From Sphagnum compactum (Eukaryota; Bryophyta; Sphagnopsida; Sphagnales), in the NCBI GenBank assembly GCA_965153455.1, contig OZ234504.1:8556001-8620000 (forward strand): a DNA stretch of 64,000 nt. Direction: 5' to 3'. This document shows, piece by piece, positions 1 to 14,215 of this stretch. The notes below the pieces were generated by a model that saw only the letters and a list, made by a program, of their open reading frames with translations, was not told the DNA's origin and searched no databases. The position numbers and the translations under genes are program-made. Each line of letters begins with the position of its first letter. Positions within the stretch are counted from its first letter, which is position 1.

Positions 1-3000
1 GGGACAGCATTAAACATGACTCAGCTTAATGTCATGCTGACACTCTGCACATTCAGGGTGAGGTTCAATACTATGCTTTTGACAAATGTACCCATGCTTC
101 CACATTACTATAACATGCTCATGCTTGGGTGGATGGAGCACAACTGCTTATATATCCATGAAATTGCAGACTCCAACAACAATTTGAAGGTAACATGAGA
201 ACGAGTGCAGTCTTAACCTTATGGGAGTCACTCACAAAGTGTCAGACCACCACTTCCATCACAAATAGCAGTGACGAGCTGCCACGACTACCACCTGACT
301 TCATCATCTCCCAACAGTGAATGTAGATGAGTATATAATAACCAGCCCAGAATCTGGACAAATCTGAACACATCCACCTGATGGAGGAATCTGCTAGGTT
401 ATTCTTCTTGACGAGTTCCCTCTGGCATTCACAGGTTGTCCTAACTCAACACCAAAGACACAAAAGGATGTGTGCCTGCCACAGCTCACACAAAAACTGA
501 ACAAGCTATGTACACCTCCACCACAAAGTGAGAGAACTAAGAAGACCTGATATCTTGGGGGAGGAATCCATTCATCACTACTGCCTGCAATCTCTGCAAG
601 GCTGCTTCCACCTTGGATACTCGCTCAGCAGTTTTATTTCGCCACTGTAAACAACAGATGCACAATACTTTGAGCAACAAAAGGCTGCTGTTTCAACAAT
701 CAAGACTTTCACATGAGAAAAACAATTCTGAACAAATGCAACCTTTGAGAACTATCACAAGACATTGAGGGTCAAATCTAGTGTCTAACAAATGTTCATG
801 TCCTCTCAGTTACCAGTTGCTTGGTAATCTTTCTTGTCATCTTCAACATTTCTCTTAAGTTGGTCAAGTTGAAATTAGCCACAAACCCTTGATTCCCAAT
901 GGCAAAAATGATGTCTCCAAACAAGCTTCTCACCCTGTTTCAAGAAACACTTGTGAGAGATGTACAAAAAATTCTGATTGACAATAGTGGGACATGGAAA
1001 GCATTCCTCACCTGAATGTAAAAATGACACTCCAAAAGCATGTGATTAATGACAGGAAACAAACCATTGGGCTCCATCCGCATTCAGCAAATTCTCCAAA
1101 ACAGGTTGCAATGTCTCAAAAGCTTCCTCCACGGCATTAGCCATGTACTCAACCCGATTCACTTTCTCCCAGAGATTTTCTAGATTCTTTTTATTGCCAG
1201 CTGCAAGCTCCACTGCAACATGTACCTTTCTCCAGCAACAAATTCAAGCAAATCATAATCACTTCCATCCTTGTTCTGTCTAAACCAAAAGTACAGAAAC
1301 ACCCCAAGGAAGGTGTCTCTCATTGTTGCTGAGCAGAGTACGTCACCTAGTATCATTTCGTTGTCAAACTCGCAAAGTCAACCCCATTCTGTACCATCTA
1401 CATCACTCTAGATCCATTACATAGTACTGCCCATTAATCCAAACTTCAAACTCTGAAAACTGCTTTGAGAATGACCAGGGTCAACTGCACTCAGGAAAAC
1501 AGAACATAGTGGCATGGAACAGCATCAAACCTTATTGGCAACTAAAAACAAGGGCCAGTGGATCCGCCATGAATTTTGTTGCATCACATCCTGCTCAGGC
1601 ATTATCAGCAACTCTTTCTCTCTGCACCATGCGAACAATCCCAGTTCTCAAAATGAATACAAAACCAGCTCAGAAGATGTCTGTTTCCTGTGCAGAACCT
1701 CCCTATGAATTAGTTCATTCCCACTACATGATCAGGATAACACAGGAAAACCGTTGAGCTGAATCAAATAGCAGTGGCCTTACAAGAATCTTGAAAGATC
1801 AAAAGTAAATAGAAAAATTAAGACTAGTGTTCAAATTGAAGAAAGAACATACTTGTTGTTGATAAGGTCTTCTTCTCGAAGGCTCTTGATGACCTCATTC
1901 CAAATGGGAGCAAATTTGATTGCATTGATTGCATTCTTTTTAGACTTGATAGCCTACAGGATCCCAGAAAAAAAGCTTAAGAATGGAGTGCATGCACACT
2001 ATCAGACCACTTTGAAGCTATGAACTTCACAACCTTCTTGCTGACAGGATCCCTTAGCAGGATTTCTCCTCTTCCAGCAAGCAGCAAATCATACATGCTG
2101 TTTGCTCAGCTATTCCTACCAAAACTGAAAGATCAGTGCTTTCAAGTAAGCCCCTGATGAGCACACTTACAATACACATATTAGTGCTTGTGGCTGAGAG
2201 GCTTCACAGCCTGACTACATCAATCAAAAGATACATATGAGACCAGAGCTTTATGTTGTACCCAAGTCAACAAAAGAAATAAATCTGAAAGTCACTTTGT
2301 TTAGCATAGAAGCAAGGATGTCATGCACACTTGGGCTTAGGTGGTTGGACCAAGAGTATACAAGTAATCAAAACTAGAATCCATACAACATAACTGACAT
2401 ATTTATGTGTCTCACCTTACCATCAGTGGCTGGACTCTGAGCCAAAGAGATCTGTCTGCTAACCCTGCATCACAAGTGACATTTTTTAAACTTGGAGAAA
2501 TATTTTCTCAAGATCAGATACTTGAGAGGTTTAGAGGCATTGGCATGAGCCAAGAATATGACATTGAGACATCACAACTATGCTTCCCAACATAGATGAA
2601 GGGAAAGACAGGTCTACATGTAGCATTCCTCCAGGCAGGATGTTTGGCTGCACAAGTGACGTTTTCTCATGGCACAATTCCTGTGAACACCATCCTGGTA
2701 TTGCTATAGGCTACTGGCAAAGTTGTATTTACAACAATTGCCTTCATCCTCAGGACTGTATCAGCATCATATGAAATACTGCTGTAAAATTGAACAGCTC
2801 TTCAAGCCTGGAAGATGTGTAAAGAAGAGGATACAAGCAGGGGAGTTTGATGGACCAACCTGGAAGAGTTCATAGGTTGCAAGCGCTGAACAAGAGCTTG
2901 AGGATAATCAATAAATCTCTTTCTCAACATACTCAGATCACGGATCTGTCCACAAAATCCACAAAAAGTTGAAACCAAGTGCCCTACACATGATGAATTG

Positions 3001-6000
3001 CCAAAATGTAAACTGCATGGACCTCATGATCTGACTTTATTCTTCTCTGGTTTCATGGCAGAGCCAACAGAAATTATCTTCTAAACAACACTGAAACTTT
3101 GTGAATGACAAAATTAGAGTCACAGTCAATGATGCAAGTCTGCCAATGTAAGATGATGAGGTTCTGTTTCAGTTTGTATGATATCATGCTGTGTATGGGC
3201 TTTGATTGAGGACCCACTTCTCCGAGCCTGTCTTTTGCACCTTCAAGTCCTCCTAGGAGTGCAGAGGTGACAATATACCACACTTGCACATCCAGAAAAT
3301 AGATCTGTCCAATTACGACAATATTAGTGCAAGACCTCCTCAATTTCTCTTCAACTATTCTGTGCTCAAAGAACATGTATCTCACAGGGACCAGCTGTTT
3401 GTAGTGCTAAAGCGAACATCAATATCAGAAAACAATAAGAGAGTGCAGGGTGCTCCACCATAACAACCGGAGCCCATAGTGCCAATAGTGTAAGTGCATT
3501 ATGGTTATCTGCCAAATCAAAAGTGCAGAAACTGTTTACTCAATCATGCCAACGACCAGGAATCCTTGTCAAAATGAGAAATTGCAAGCTCCAATGCAAT
3601 AAGGTTGACAGTGCACTGGTGGCTCCCAAGCCCAAAACCTCAACTGCTTTGCCCTACAATGGGTTATTCCAAACTGACAGTGACTTGAAAGACTTGCAAG
3701 TAATTGAGAAGATATGGTCATGGCCTTAAGCTCAATACGAATTCAACACTATATAGGGACCGCTTATCATCACATTGCAGTAGTTTCCCTTCTAAGGATC
3801 CAGCTCTTGACATGTTATGCAAAATATACTTGTGGGAAAAAAATCCAAAGTTCCCACAACAACAAAGATTGTACTGTCAACCTGTGTCTGAAGAAGTTCT
3901 AAAACTATGACAAAATGGGGAGAAACACATACTTTTTGAGACAAAATCATGCCATACATAATTGATGTTGTTAAGCTCCACAATGAGTCTCGTGGGCACA
4001 ACCATAGGCAGCAGCTGCAACACCAGATGCACATATTGCACACTGAGTTTTGCACATGAAAGATTGATACAAACCTCAAGAGACTCTCACAGCATGCAGT
4101 CCACCTTGGTGATCAAAGAGCTAGCATGCTTCACTTGGATTACAACACGAGTTGAATATGAATTACACTTCCATGTGTTACATCAAACCTATTTCTCAAG
4201 TTGCACCAGTAGCATGTAGTAAGAAGAGACACATTCCAGAGAAAAGTGATGTTATTGCACAATAGGGTATTGATACCAGAATCTCTCCTTGGATCAATCA
4301 TGATTTTCATAACCATGGCTCAATGCCTCATATACATACAAGGACATCATAGCTCACCTGAAAATGGTAGCTGAATGAAAACTTGCAGAAAAGGACGAAC
4401 ACCCAAAATAGGACGTATCTGGTTTGCAGTTCAAAAACATCACCAACCAAACATTTGTAAGGTGCACACTGCAATACCTACTCAGAAATTGGCATGTAAA
4501 GGGATGAGATCATGCACTGAGATGCAAATTAATGATTCATAGTTCTCAAAACCCCCAAAGTCTGTTCCATTTTGTACCTATCCCAACTCATGGCTTTCTC
4601 TCAGCTTTTTGTCTCTTTGCCAAACCTCTCATGACTACATGAGCAAAACAAAACAACCAAGATTCTCCTACTGCAGCAAAAAACACAACACCTTGCACTG
4701 AAGGAACATCTGCCACTGGAAACAAGGCATCTGGCGCACACAATACACACAATGTGTTGCAGAATTACTCACCGGAAGTAATCCCAGAGTCTCTCATACA
4801 TGCCACGCCCAACAAAGTATCGTTCCTGGTATGAATGAATGGCGCATAAGAACGGAGACAGTCAAAGCATCCAACTGAAGATATGAAGAATTTGTAATTT
4901 TGATTCAGCACAAGATCTGACTATACAGCTTCTAGGCTGTATTTACCCTGCTTCTATGACAATAAAACTTGAATACAACACTGTGTACTCAGCAATTAGA
5001 AGCACCCAAATGTGAAAGGAGCAACACATCACATCATTACTCCAGTATGCCATTTCAAAGCAGAGTTGAAGGAAATCAGGTAAATTATATCTTGATAAGT
5101 ACTCAGAGCTTCTCCATCCTGACTACAATTGAGAGATGTCCTGATAATAAGGTTATAGAGATTTCAGATCAAACATATCAGCAAACAAGAACAGGAAATA
5201 GAATGAAACTCAGCTCGAATGAAAAGACAACTAACAACAACGACAGCAGCAGCAAAAAATAAAAACTGAGGAGTGGTTTGAACGACAGCAATGATCACCC
5301 AAATGTCCAGAGATATTCAAAACTGCACATATCTAGGAGGTCGCAGAGAAAACTCCACAAATAAACACTTTGAAAGCAGCACAACTGAATAAGCTCAGTC
5401 ATAATCTTATTACTGTTACTCACAAGAAGAGAGGAAGAAAAAAGGAGAGAAAAAGAGAATCAATATGGAGAGCTTTATGAGCATGATTCTTTGAGGACAA
5501 AGTGGGATTTGCGAAACTCATCATTGATGATTAAGCCCTCAAAATCATCCTTTTGAAGATTCCATAGGCAGAAACACCCAACAGAAACTATTTCCTTGTT
5601 TTAAGCAACCTCTGTTTGCATTCAATATGAACATTGCAGAGTAAGCCAATTATTTCCCTCTAGAAGACTAATCAATAACAGAGGGTAAGGGAAAACCATG
5701 TCAACAGTTTCAGACATCTTTACCTGATGCACTGCCTTGATGAAGCGAATGACTCGATACTTTGACCATTCAGCAGTTCGAATCCGAAGCCAAGGAATAT
5801 GAGAAAGCATCCCAATCAGCAGGTGCAAGATGGCATAGCTTCCCAAGACAAGATAGAAAATCCTGAACCAGACAGTGGAGCCTGTACCTTGTCGATCTTC
5901 CAGAAGAGTTTTCCTACAACATGCAGACTCACAGTCAACTGGCATGATACTGTCACTTTACAAATGATGATTTCAAAAACAACAACAGCTGCCAAAGATG

Positions 6001-9000
6001 TCAGTTCAACTGCTCTGAATAAGGAACAAATTTCACCACTGACTCCAAACCTCATTTGAGAGGGAGGAGCTGAGATGAGGACTTTGATAAATACTCACAC
6101 ATAAAGAAAGATGACACCACCCGACACAGCACCAAACCAAACAAGACGTATCAACATCCTCATGACAATGTGATGACGAGTGCTCCTGTAAGCTCCCCAC
6201 ATGAGCAGCACATCCAACACCGCTGCACCCATCACATGCCAATATACATTGCAATTTAAGATCCTTTCCTTTCACCTGATGAGAATTTATCGTTGTCAGA
6301 TGTATCATCAATTCTTTACCCAGGGAAATCAAATACGCCTTTTTCCATGCTTCTCTGGAATATAAGACCATCCTTACACTGAAAGAATGTCAGAATGGCA
6401 AATGTCGGTGCAACGCTCAAGATCTTCTTTATTGTTCTCACGTGAAAATTTTGGTTGCAGAATGCCCATATTGTCAGCCCCTGCATTATCCATTAGCCAC
6501 CCAGACATTTGTCAGCAAGGAAATTTCTTCTAACAGCAGAGAAGATATGTTTAAAGTCTCACGCCATTTTCAACTTAAAAGAAAGTTCAAAACTGTTTTC
6601 TGCTGCTCTGGAGCAATCACCAACAAATTTTATGCGTTCAAGAAGAAGAAACAAGATCCTTGTTCAAGTAAGATATCACTGTACTCAAGAAACCCTTCCA
6701 TCTTTCACATTCTACATCTGTACCCAGTATAGGGCCAACCATGAATCCAAGTACATTCTATAGTTCTTGTGTGCAGTGGATTCAGCAAACTCAAAAATCA
6801 ACTAGCGCTCATCAGGCTCACTGCCTCAGTTCTTAGCTGTCGAATTTATACCTATAACTGAAAAGGAAGCAGTAATGCATTTGCGTAGGAAAAAAACATC
6901 AATATCCTACGATGTTTATGTGTTCAGAAAATGCCATATGAAGGGGATAAAGCTCCTTCACCTGAAGCATGCAAATGAAGAAAATCCAAAGTCTATAGAA
7001 GCTGTGATAGAGATGGAAGCCAGTTCGATGCTCCACAAAGTTTATCTTGCCAACTTGGTGTCCCCTTGTCTGACTAGGAACGGCTGCTGGTTCAGCATGT
7101 TGGAGAGTCTTCAAAATGGACAATCCACAAATCACCCAGTGTTCAGATGTGTAAGGCAGAAATTACTCAAAAGGTGAACAACTGCAAAGTTTATGATGGG
7201 ATCCAGATCCAAGGATACATCCAGTGTCAACTTGAAAGACATAGAGAGACTCAGTCCCAAGCTTTAGAAGATGTCATAAACAACTAGAAGGAATCCGTGA
7301 AACTATAGCACAGATGATTAAGCAATATACTTCAGCATGCAAAGAACAACAATGGATCATGAACAGAAAGACAAGTAATTAGGGGATGATGCTCAATACT
7401 TTGTCATTATCATCATAGCTTCGTTTCTTAGGCTTCATGAAGAAAGCAGCATCCTCCTTCCATGGCCATGAGAGGTGGTCAAAGCAATCAGCTTGCCTGC
7501 AAACAGACAATATGAAACATGAGATCATAAAAATGTCCATCAGACTGCATGGAACTCTGGGCCTACCAGAACTACGTTCTTCAAAGTTTCCAGTAAGAAG
7601 CAGGCCAGAAGTGCCAGTCACATATAGCTCGAACTACCAACATCTGGTCGAGGAATCATGGAAAGAGGATGAGCACCAGAAGAACTCATTAAAATCATCA
7701 TAGTTCCGCCATGCTGAATGTGACGCTACACCATTCCCATTGTTATGAGCCTCCTGCAAAACCCAACCAAAACCATGCAGCTCATTTCCTACCACAAAGT
7801 AATAAGGAATGCATAATCAACTCATACTGCAGTCAACCCCACATGCAACACTGACAAAAAACTTGCACTGCATGTTGATGATGAGCACAAACAAGTAAAA
7901 AAACAGCATCCTAGAGCTGCGATGCATTATGAGGAATGTGAAACCAAAGCTCACCGCTGCCACAATCTGGTATACAGGGGTGATAACCTGCTCCAAGAAA
8001 CATAATTCTCTACTGCCATCTTCACTTGGCTTGGCTGTCTGTGATGACCACTCCACCTCCTCTTTCCGTAACAACTCAAACATATCATGCGCCATCTATT
8101 GTCCATGGACAACCAACAAAACAGAATACCAACAACAATAAGGGTCAATGTGAAGGTTGGTCATCCCTGAACAAAAACAGAGTCAATCAAACATAAATAA
8201 CCAGAGATTCCAGGAATCACTTCTAACTGTGTCAATGTGTTGTTATTTCCGTGTGACACCAGAGGACAGAAACCACTCATATGATATAGGAGCCTGGCAT
8301 GCTCTTCTAGCAGACTGCACTATAGAAACATTCAGGATGGACTTTGCCACTAAAAAACTGAGATAGTTCTGAGAATTATTTTTGGTCTAGAGACTCATGT
8401 CAAATGTTCTTCGGTATGCAATTTCAGGCAACAGAAGATACATAAGAGAGACAACATTTGCATGATGCTAATAAAATTCCTGCTATGATTTTTTTCACAC
8501 TGCTGCAGCCAAGATCTTCACATCTACAATAACATGAGAAGAAGACTTACATGGTGGAAGATGTAACACAAGCACTCTGGCATGAACCGAAGATTTGCTG
8601 CCTCTCCCCATATTAAAAGATGCAGAGCAATCAAATAAATCTTTTCTTGCCGTGTGGCATCCCTGCACCTCCCAAAAAACTGAAGATCAGAAAAACCCCA
8701 ACTGTAGCGTTAAATGTCTTGGGCTGTAGCAATCTACAATAGCTCTGCCAACTTCCTAGTCTTCATGTAGGTTCATACAATTAGCTCTCAAGGGAGAAGG
8801 TAATATATCTCACAGAGATTGCCAAGAACTCCCCACAACAACAACACTTTAGAAGGTTCACCATTCAGTCAGTTCTGGCAAAACCAAGACTAACACAACA
8901 AGTTAGTGGGAGAGGAGGAGATATTAACATACTTAGCCTTCTTAGCCTTGGGCTCCTTCAACAGAAAGTCACACCACCGCATGTAATTTCCAAGAACCCG

Positions 9001-11893
9001 CTCATAGACATCATCAACAGCAGCCTCATTGACAGCAGAACCCTAAAATTCAAAGCACTAAACATGCTTCAATCTCACAAGCACCTTAACTGCCAAGACC
9101 TCAGCTCCTGAAGAATAAACACAATGAAACGCATCTTGAACAAATTCCATCTACAAATGTATATATGTCACCATGGCAGTAGCACTGCCATAACCTGCAA
9201 CTTCAGTGCTCTGCCTTTTGGCAGAATCACCACAAATTTAGCAAGAGAGAATCTTTGGAAGAAAAAAACCCAACAACCAAAAGTCAAAAGTACCTCTGTG
9301 CGCTGACCATCATGGAGTACACCCTTGCGTGATTGTGAACTTGCCAATAGTAAGATGAGATGTTCTCGCTGATTTGCCACATTGTCTTTCTGTGGACATA
9401 AGAAGATATGTCAATACACAGATTGAACTTGAGGAGTCTGGTGCTGCTCAGAATATAATCAGCATTGGAGTTCAAAATAGTCACGAGCTCCTCACAGGAG
9501 GAGGACATCACAGCATAGTGAACCCAAACCCTAAACCCTCTTATTCCACAAATACATCCACCAAGAAGCAGCTCACAGGTACCCCAGTAGCTGAAAACCT
9601 GATATTCAAGACCACTTATATTGAAAAACACCACTTTGGTAGACCAACACTGTTGCTGCTATGAAACATTTGTACCTGAAAACAGAAAACATAATGCAGG
9701 AAATCAAAGACATCCAAGTTCCTGTTCTCAGGCATGACATAGTCATATGGAAACCTCGGTGAGCCTTCTGTATACAGTAAGGCTTTTGTTGCACCTGTCA
9801 CCTACTCACAATGACCCAAAGATCCCAATCAGTCCTCGTCAGCATGGAAACATGTATGCAAATTCTTCTTGCCAGAAAAACAAAATCTTAAGAGCAAGTC
9901 CACCACCCTGGTTCATTCCTATCACCATGCAGACACAAATCTTGCAAGAAAATGGATACTGCAAGATTGAGGAGTTGCTACCTCAGGAAAATAGCTGAAA
10001 GGATTCGAGACACCATCTTCCTCCATTGGCAAGATGTTGTAAGCTCGGCGCTTCCTGATCTTCTTTGCATCTTCCTCTAGTATCACCTTCCCCTGCTAAG
10101 ACAACAATTTCCACAATTTCCACTTGAGACCCATGTTGTTGCTAAGGCACAAAAAGACACACCCCACATACCCACACATCCAATCCTGCAACTGTTACAG
10201 AGGACTCCACAGTGCAAAACCATAAATGCTAAATCTTGTATATCAAATTCACATAATGAAGAGCAACATGCTTTATCATAGTCTCCTCCTCAATCTTCAT
10301 CTTGAATCTGCTGGATGGCACTTGAGAGCTATAGTCATAGATCAACTTACAGAAGCCAAATCAAGCTTAGCAACCTCAACAGGATCAGCATCACTCAAAA
10401 GAGACTCAATGACAGCCTGAAGGATGTTGGCGATCTCGTATGCTCTTCTCAGTCTCTCTGATCTCCACTCTTGTCTGCAACATCAGAACACTTATCTATG
10501 AAAATGCAGATACCAACAATACACTGTGTTCACTTGATCTGTGGATCCAGAAGAAAATGCGCCATGCACCAACAAAAACAATAAACTGTAGTCTGAGGCT
10601 GAAGAGGTGAACAGGAGGAGAAACCACAAACAGACAAAGAAGAAGAGTAAGACAAAGAAGAACCATCATACAATTCAGGCACACCACCAGAAGAAGTACT
10701 CTCTTGCTGCCGCTTCCTCTCCTCCTCCTCAAGATTTGCAATATCAAGCCTCTCCCGGTACTTCTTGTAGTAGTCAGAGATGACTTGAATGTCAACTGTT
10801 CGGTCAAGCTTTTGTCCTTCTCTTTGCATGCGCTTTTTCTGCCAAGGAAAACACAGAAAAACAATTGCATCTGAATCAGAAGAACTGGAACCGCAAATCC
10901 AGACATCATCTCATCACTTTGCTTCAACAAAAGATTGCATCAAAGGTTTGTAGTGTACACATTTTGAAAAGCTCCTCCTTACCGATATCATTGAGGACAA
11001 TCCCGTCTTCAGCTGCAACACATCCCGTCCCTCACTCATTGGATCCAGTTGATGGACCAATGTGAAGGCATACTCGTACACTGCCAAAAGAAAGCAAGCA
11101 AGCAACTCCCAGGCATAGTCAGTTACTCCAGAGAAAGATCCATTAAACCTACAATCATTCTGAACTTCAGTATCTGAATGAAAGAGCTGAAAGAGCTTTC
11201 ATCCTGGCTGCAATTTGCTTCCTCTACAAGAGAAGCTTTGTACACAGCATACACAAAATGCAGAAATCTGAAGAAATTGTGGCACAAATTTTGCTATAAT
11301 CCATCTACACCGGGCATTCCTTCCACAATCCAAAGACAGAGGTCGGTTTGTCCTTCAGGGATGGCATTGCATTGCAACAATTCTTCAATTGGAAATGCTC
11401 GTAGAGAGTTTCTGCAAGCTGGCTAGGGACCTATCCGGCAATTCGGTGCCCCAGAAACTGCGCAGTTCGTCGTAAGATCTCTCTCTCTCTTTCTGAGAAA
11501 TATAATCGCCAGTGAGGTTTCAAGTGTTTTTTTTCTGGCTGAGTTCGACTACAATTTCACATGCGCAGTGAAGAGGGTCTGCTTGAACGGCATCGCTGAA
11601 TAAAAATGAAATCTTGAGAGTCTGGAGGAAGACTTACAGATTTGTGCAACTTGAATGTTTTCAAGCTCGATGTCTCTGGCCGCTTGCAGAATGGACTCGA
11701 TGTTCGTCTGGTCCTGAAGGAACTGCGGCACCGTGTACGACGAGCTTCCGTAGTCCCTCCTTCTACTACTACCTATCTCCAAGCTCTCCCTTGCCTCCTG
11801 CGCTCGCAACGCTTCTCCTACCAGCTGCTCCCATAAGGCAAGCACACGCCTGGAGATCCGGTTGGACCCCTTGGCGGATGCCGGCTTCTCCAT
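1..11893 (-). CDS. GSL: Callose synthase (1,3-beta-glucan synthase, GSL8/GSL10-like clade), N-terminal half; partial
   Basis: Plasma-membrane and cell-plate enzyme making 1,3-beta-glucan from UDP-glucose. Twenty-seven exons resolved (about 1,018 codons): 11,638-11,893; 10,983-11,080; 10,672-10,838; 10,351-10,474; 9,982-10,092; 9,676-9,801; 9,294-9,389; 8,933-9,042; 8,551-8,662; 7,955-8,095; 7,677-7,753; 7,400-7,496; 6,962-7,069; 6,378-6,480; 6,099-6,222; 5,724-5,913; 4,773-4,825; 4,358-4,418; 3,933-4,014; 3,459-3,508; 3,218-3,304; 2,835-2,945; 1,853-1,953; 1,531-1,621; 1,065-1,225; 814-934; 547-644. Start ATG at 11,893 opens the usual N-terminal LWEQLV-type block. LDPMSEGRDVLQLKTGL, the FKS1 domain-1 signature LLIWGEAANLRFMPE, NFVEHRT, the hydrophobic helices, ERYFVGRGMYER, GAKDRLGE and FAPIWNEVIKSLREED occur in family order. 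Each junction keeps phase. The catalytic FKS domain lies beyond the left edge; no exon was recognised in 1-546. Family is certain; the GSL8/10 clade rests on remembered N-terminal similarity. Confidence 0.94.
1954..2834 (-). other. Candidate U12-type intron 22 of the callose synthase gene
   Basis: The donor reads GTATCCTCT, one base from the minor-spliceosome consensus GTATCCTTT. It is the only nearby donor giving the phase needed by the next exon (FAPIWNEV block); the GT at 2,858-2,859 leaves the wrong phase. The branch-like element CTTAA lies about 23 nt from the 3' AG, farther than usual for U12 introns, so this is the weakest of the four candidates. Confidence 0.55.
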
Positions 11894-12474
11894 GGCTGGT
11901 TTTTGGAGTCTCCTCCTACTTTTTTTCTCTCTTGCTACGACAACAGAAGACTCGAGTCACGAAACTCTCCTCCCTGGCGATCCACAAAAGTAGGGAGGAG
12001 GAGTGCACACACTACAAGCATTTCATAAACAAGAGAGCCCACGGAAACAAGATAAAGATTCTCCGATCACGAACTCCACAACGCCAAAAAAACGCGTCGT
12101 AGCAGCTGCAGCAGGAACCGCAACAGCAGCTCCGTAAAAATTTCAAATGACAAATTACATTTCCCGCATCGTCACAGGAACAGCGAACAAAACGACATGG
12201 GAATGGGACCTCCTCTTCCTCCTCCTCCTCTTCCTCCACTTCGGATATGTATGCTTCTAATAAGAGACAGCACAAGTAGAGCAATAGTAATCGATTATTG
12301 TTGTGTCGCCTTTTTTATTTCTGGAAGAAGTACAGGATTGCTCGCACTTACGAGAGAGACAGATTTCGCTGAACTAAGAAGAACAGTAACAATGCACAAT
12401 GGTGCTATTTCTTCCTTGGAACGACTGTCAGAACGTCAGAAGAACGTCAGAACCTCCATTAGCAAACGCTAAAC

Positions 12475-12497
12475 GATGACGACGACGACGACGACGA
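12475..12497. repeat. (ACG)n trinucleotide microsatellite
   Basis: About seven uninterrupted GAC/ACG units about 0.6 kb upstream of the callose synthase start codon, possibly in its promoter or 5' UTR. Confidence 0.85.
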
Positions 12498-13261
12498 TAC
12501 GACCGCAAAAACCCTTGAACTGTGTCCTTCTTGCGCTCGTCTTCGTCTAGTTGGAGAAATGTCGGAACAGTCCGCGGAAAGCCGCAATCTCGAAGGCGGG
12601 AGGAAAAACCGCGCAAGCGCGGAAGACGACGATAGAGGAGAGAGGAGAGAAGAGACGAGACACAAGGGCCCCCCGTCGGTCGGCGGCGACGTTGCCGCCT
12701 CCACGACGCGCTCTCGAGGAAGACTACACGGCACCGTACAAATTGTACCGTATTTCCATCTCGTACAATACTCGTAAAATACAATACAGAAAACGCGTAT
12801 TGTATTCGTGGGGGAGTGGGGGGGGGGGGTGAGTGTACGTAACTTCTTAGACCGTAGTGCGGACTCGCAGCCTTCTTTTTAGACAAATTTGGGCAGATTT
12901 GTAGCTTTCTTTTATTGAAATCGCCATATTTAGCTAATAGGTTCTAGTGGTTCACATTTCGGGATTCACAAAAACGTAATAATATTCCTAGATTTTTCAC
13001 TTCTTTATTTGTCTTTTAGCCAGATTTGGCTAAATCCTCTTGCAACTGATCGCCATTTTCATGAGCAGCAACATGAGATTTTATTTTATTTTTTAAAGAT
13101 ATTAAATTTGAGATCTGATATAAATAATGATGAACCTTATGAGAACATAAATGAAAAGACCAAAAAATTTGAGTTCTGATATAAAGAACAATATGGGAAC
13201 ATAATAATAACAGGAAAAAAAAAAAAAAAAAAGAGGGAAGAATGGGGGTTTTTTTTTTTTT

Positions 13262-13660
13262 AATATTCAAAAATGTTCAAAAAAAGAATATCATCAAAAA
13301 TGTTAGAATCCAGAAGATTGTTAGAATGTTTAGAAACAGAATATTACCAAAATACTCAAGAACGTAAGATTATGATTCTGATTATGATTTTCAAGACTAA
13401 AGATTCCCCGGAAAGGTTCAGAAAACAACGGGTTCTTAAAATGTTCAAAACCAGAAGATTGGGAGAAAACGTGTTCATAAAAAGAAGATTGACATGCTGT
13501 TTTAATTATAGAAGATTCTCAAAATGAGAGGAAAAAGACTGACTAAAGAAGAAGATATTTTCAAAATGTTTCAAATTAAGCGGAAGATTTTCGAAATTTA
13601 ACAAAAAAAAAACGGAAGAGTCTTAGAAAACGTAGATTCTCTAAAAATGTTCAAAGACAG
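13262..13660. repeat. Degenerate short tandem repeat with recurrent AAAATGTTCAAA / AGAAGATT motifs
   Basis: A run of diverged units of roughly 35 bp in which ATGTTCAAAA or ATGTTAGAA is followed by CAGAAGATT. Units vary in length and spacing. No coding potential is supported. Confidence 0.6.
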
Positions 13661-13774
13661 AAGACTCTTCGAGATCACATGGGGTTCTTCCTCTTGGCTT
13701 CTTCGTCTTCTTCGTCTCTTCTTCGTCTTTCTCCTCGAGTGCGTTGCGGCAGAATTTTTTCTGGCAATCTTCGA

Positions 13775-14215
13775 GGCGATTTTTTTTCCACATCTGAGGA
13801 GTTTTGGAACCTCGTAAGGAGTCGGAATCATCGGCATCCTTGCTAGTTAGAGAAAATTTTATTTTTCTGGCATTTTTTTATTTTTTCATTTATTTTTTTG
13901 CGGTGATTGATCATTTTCCAAATCCGAGGAGTTTTGGAAGCTCATAAGCAAAGGAGCCGGAATCGTCAGCAGCAGCGTCCTTGTTCTTGCAGCAGCAGCA
14001 TTTTTAATTTTCTCTGGCAACTTTTTGTGGTGAATTCTCCCAAATCGGAGGAGTTTTGGGGAAAAAAACTCGTAAGGAGTCATAATCATCAATCAGTATC
14101 CTTCTTGGAGCAATTTTTCTAGCAGCAGCTTTGGCGGTGTTTTTTTTCTTTTTTCCAAATCTGATGAGGAATTATGGAATCTGGTCGTAAGAAGGAGTCA
14201 TAGTCATCGACAGTG
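13775..14215. repeat. Four diverged copies of a roughly 125-bp tandem repeat
   Basis: Copies begin near 13,788, 13,917, 14,039 and 14,155. Each carries a block of the form CCAAATCTGAGGAGTTTTGG, then a CTCGTAAGGAGTC-like block, an AATCATC block, and a T-rich stretch with GGCAA/GGCGA. The copies differ by substitutions and small insertions, so the array is old. Confidence 0.75.

Noticed and set aside
1-546. Further callose synthase exons at the left edge
   Set aside because: A frame after an AG near position 374 is open but shows no resemblance to the expected next callose synthase segment, so I did not call it.
11614-12102. 162-codon plus-strand frame near the callose synthase start
   Set aside because: It is the antisense shadow of callose synthase exon 1 and its upstream flank, with no family similarity.
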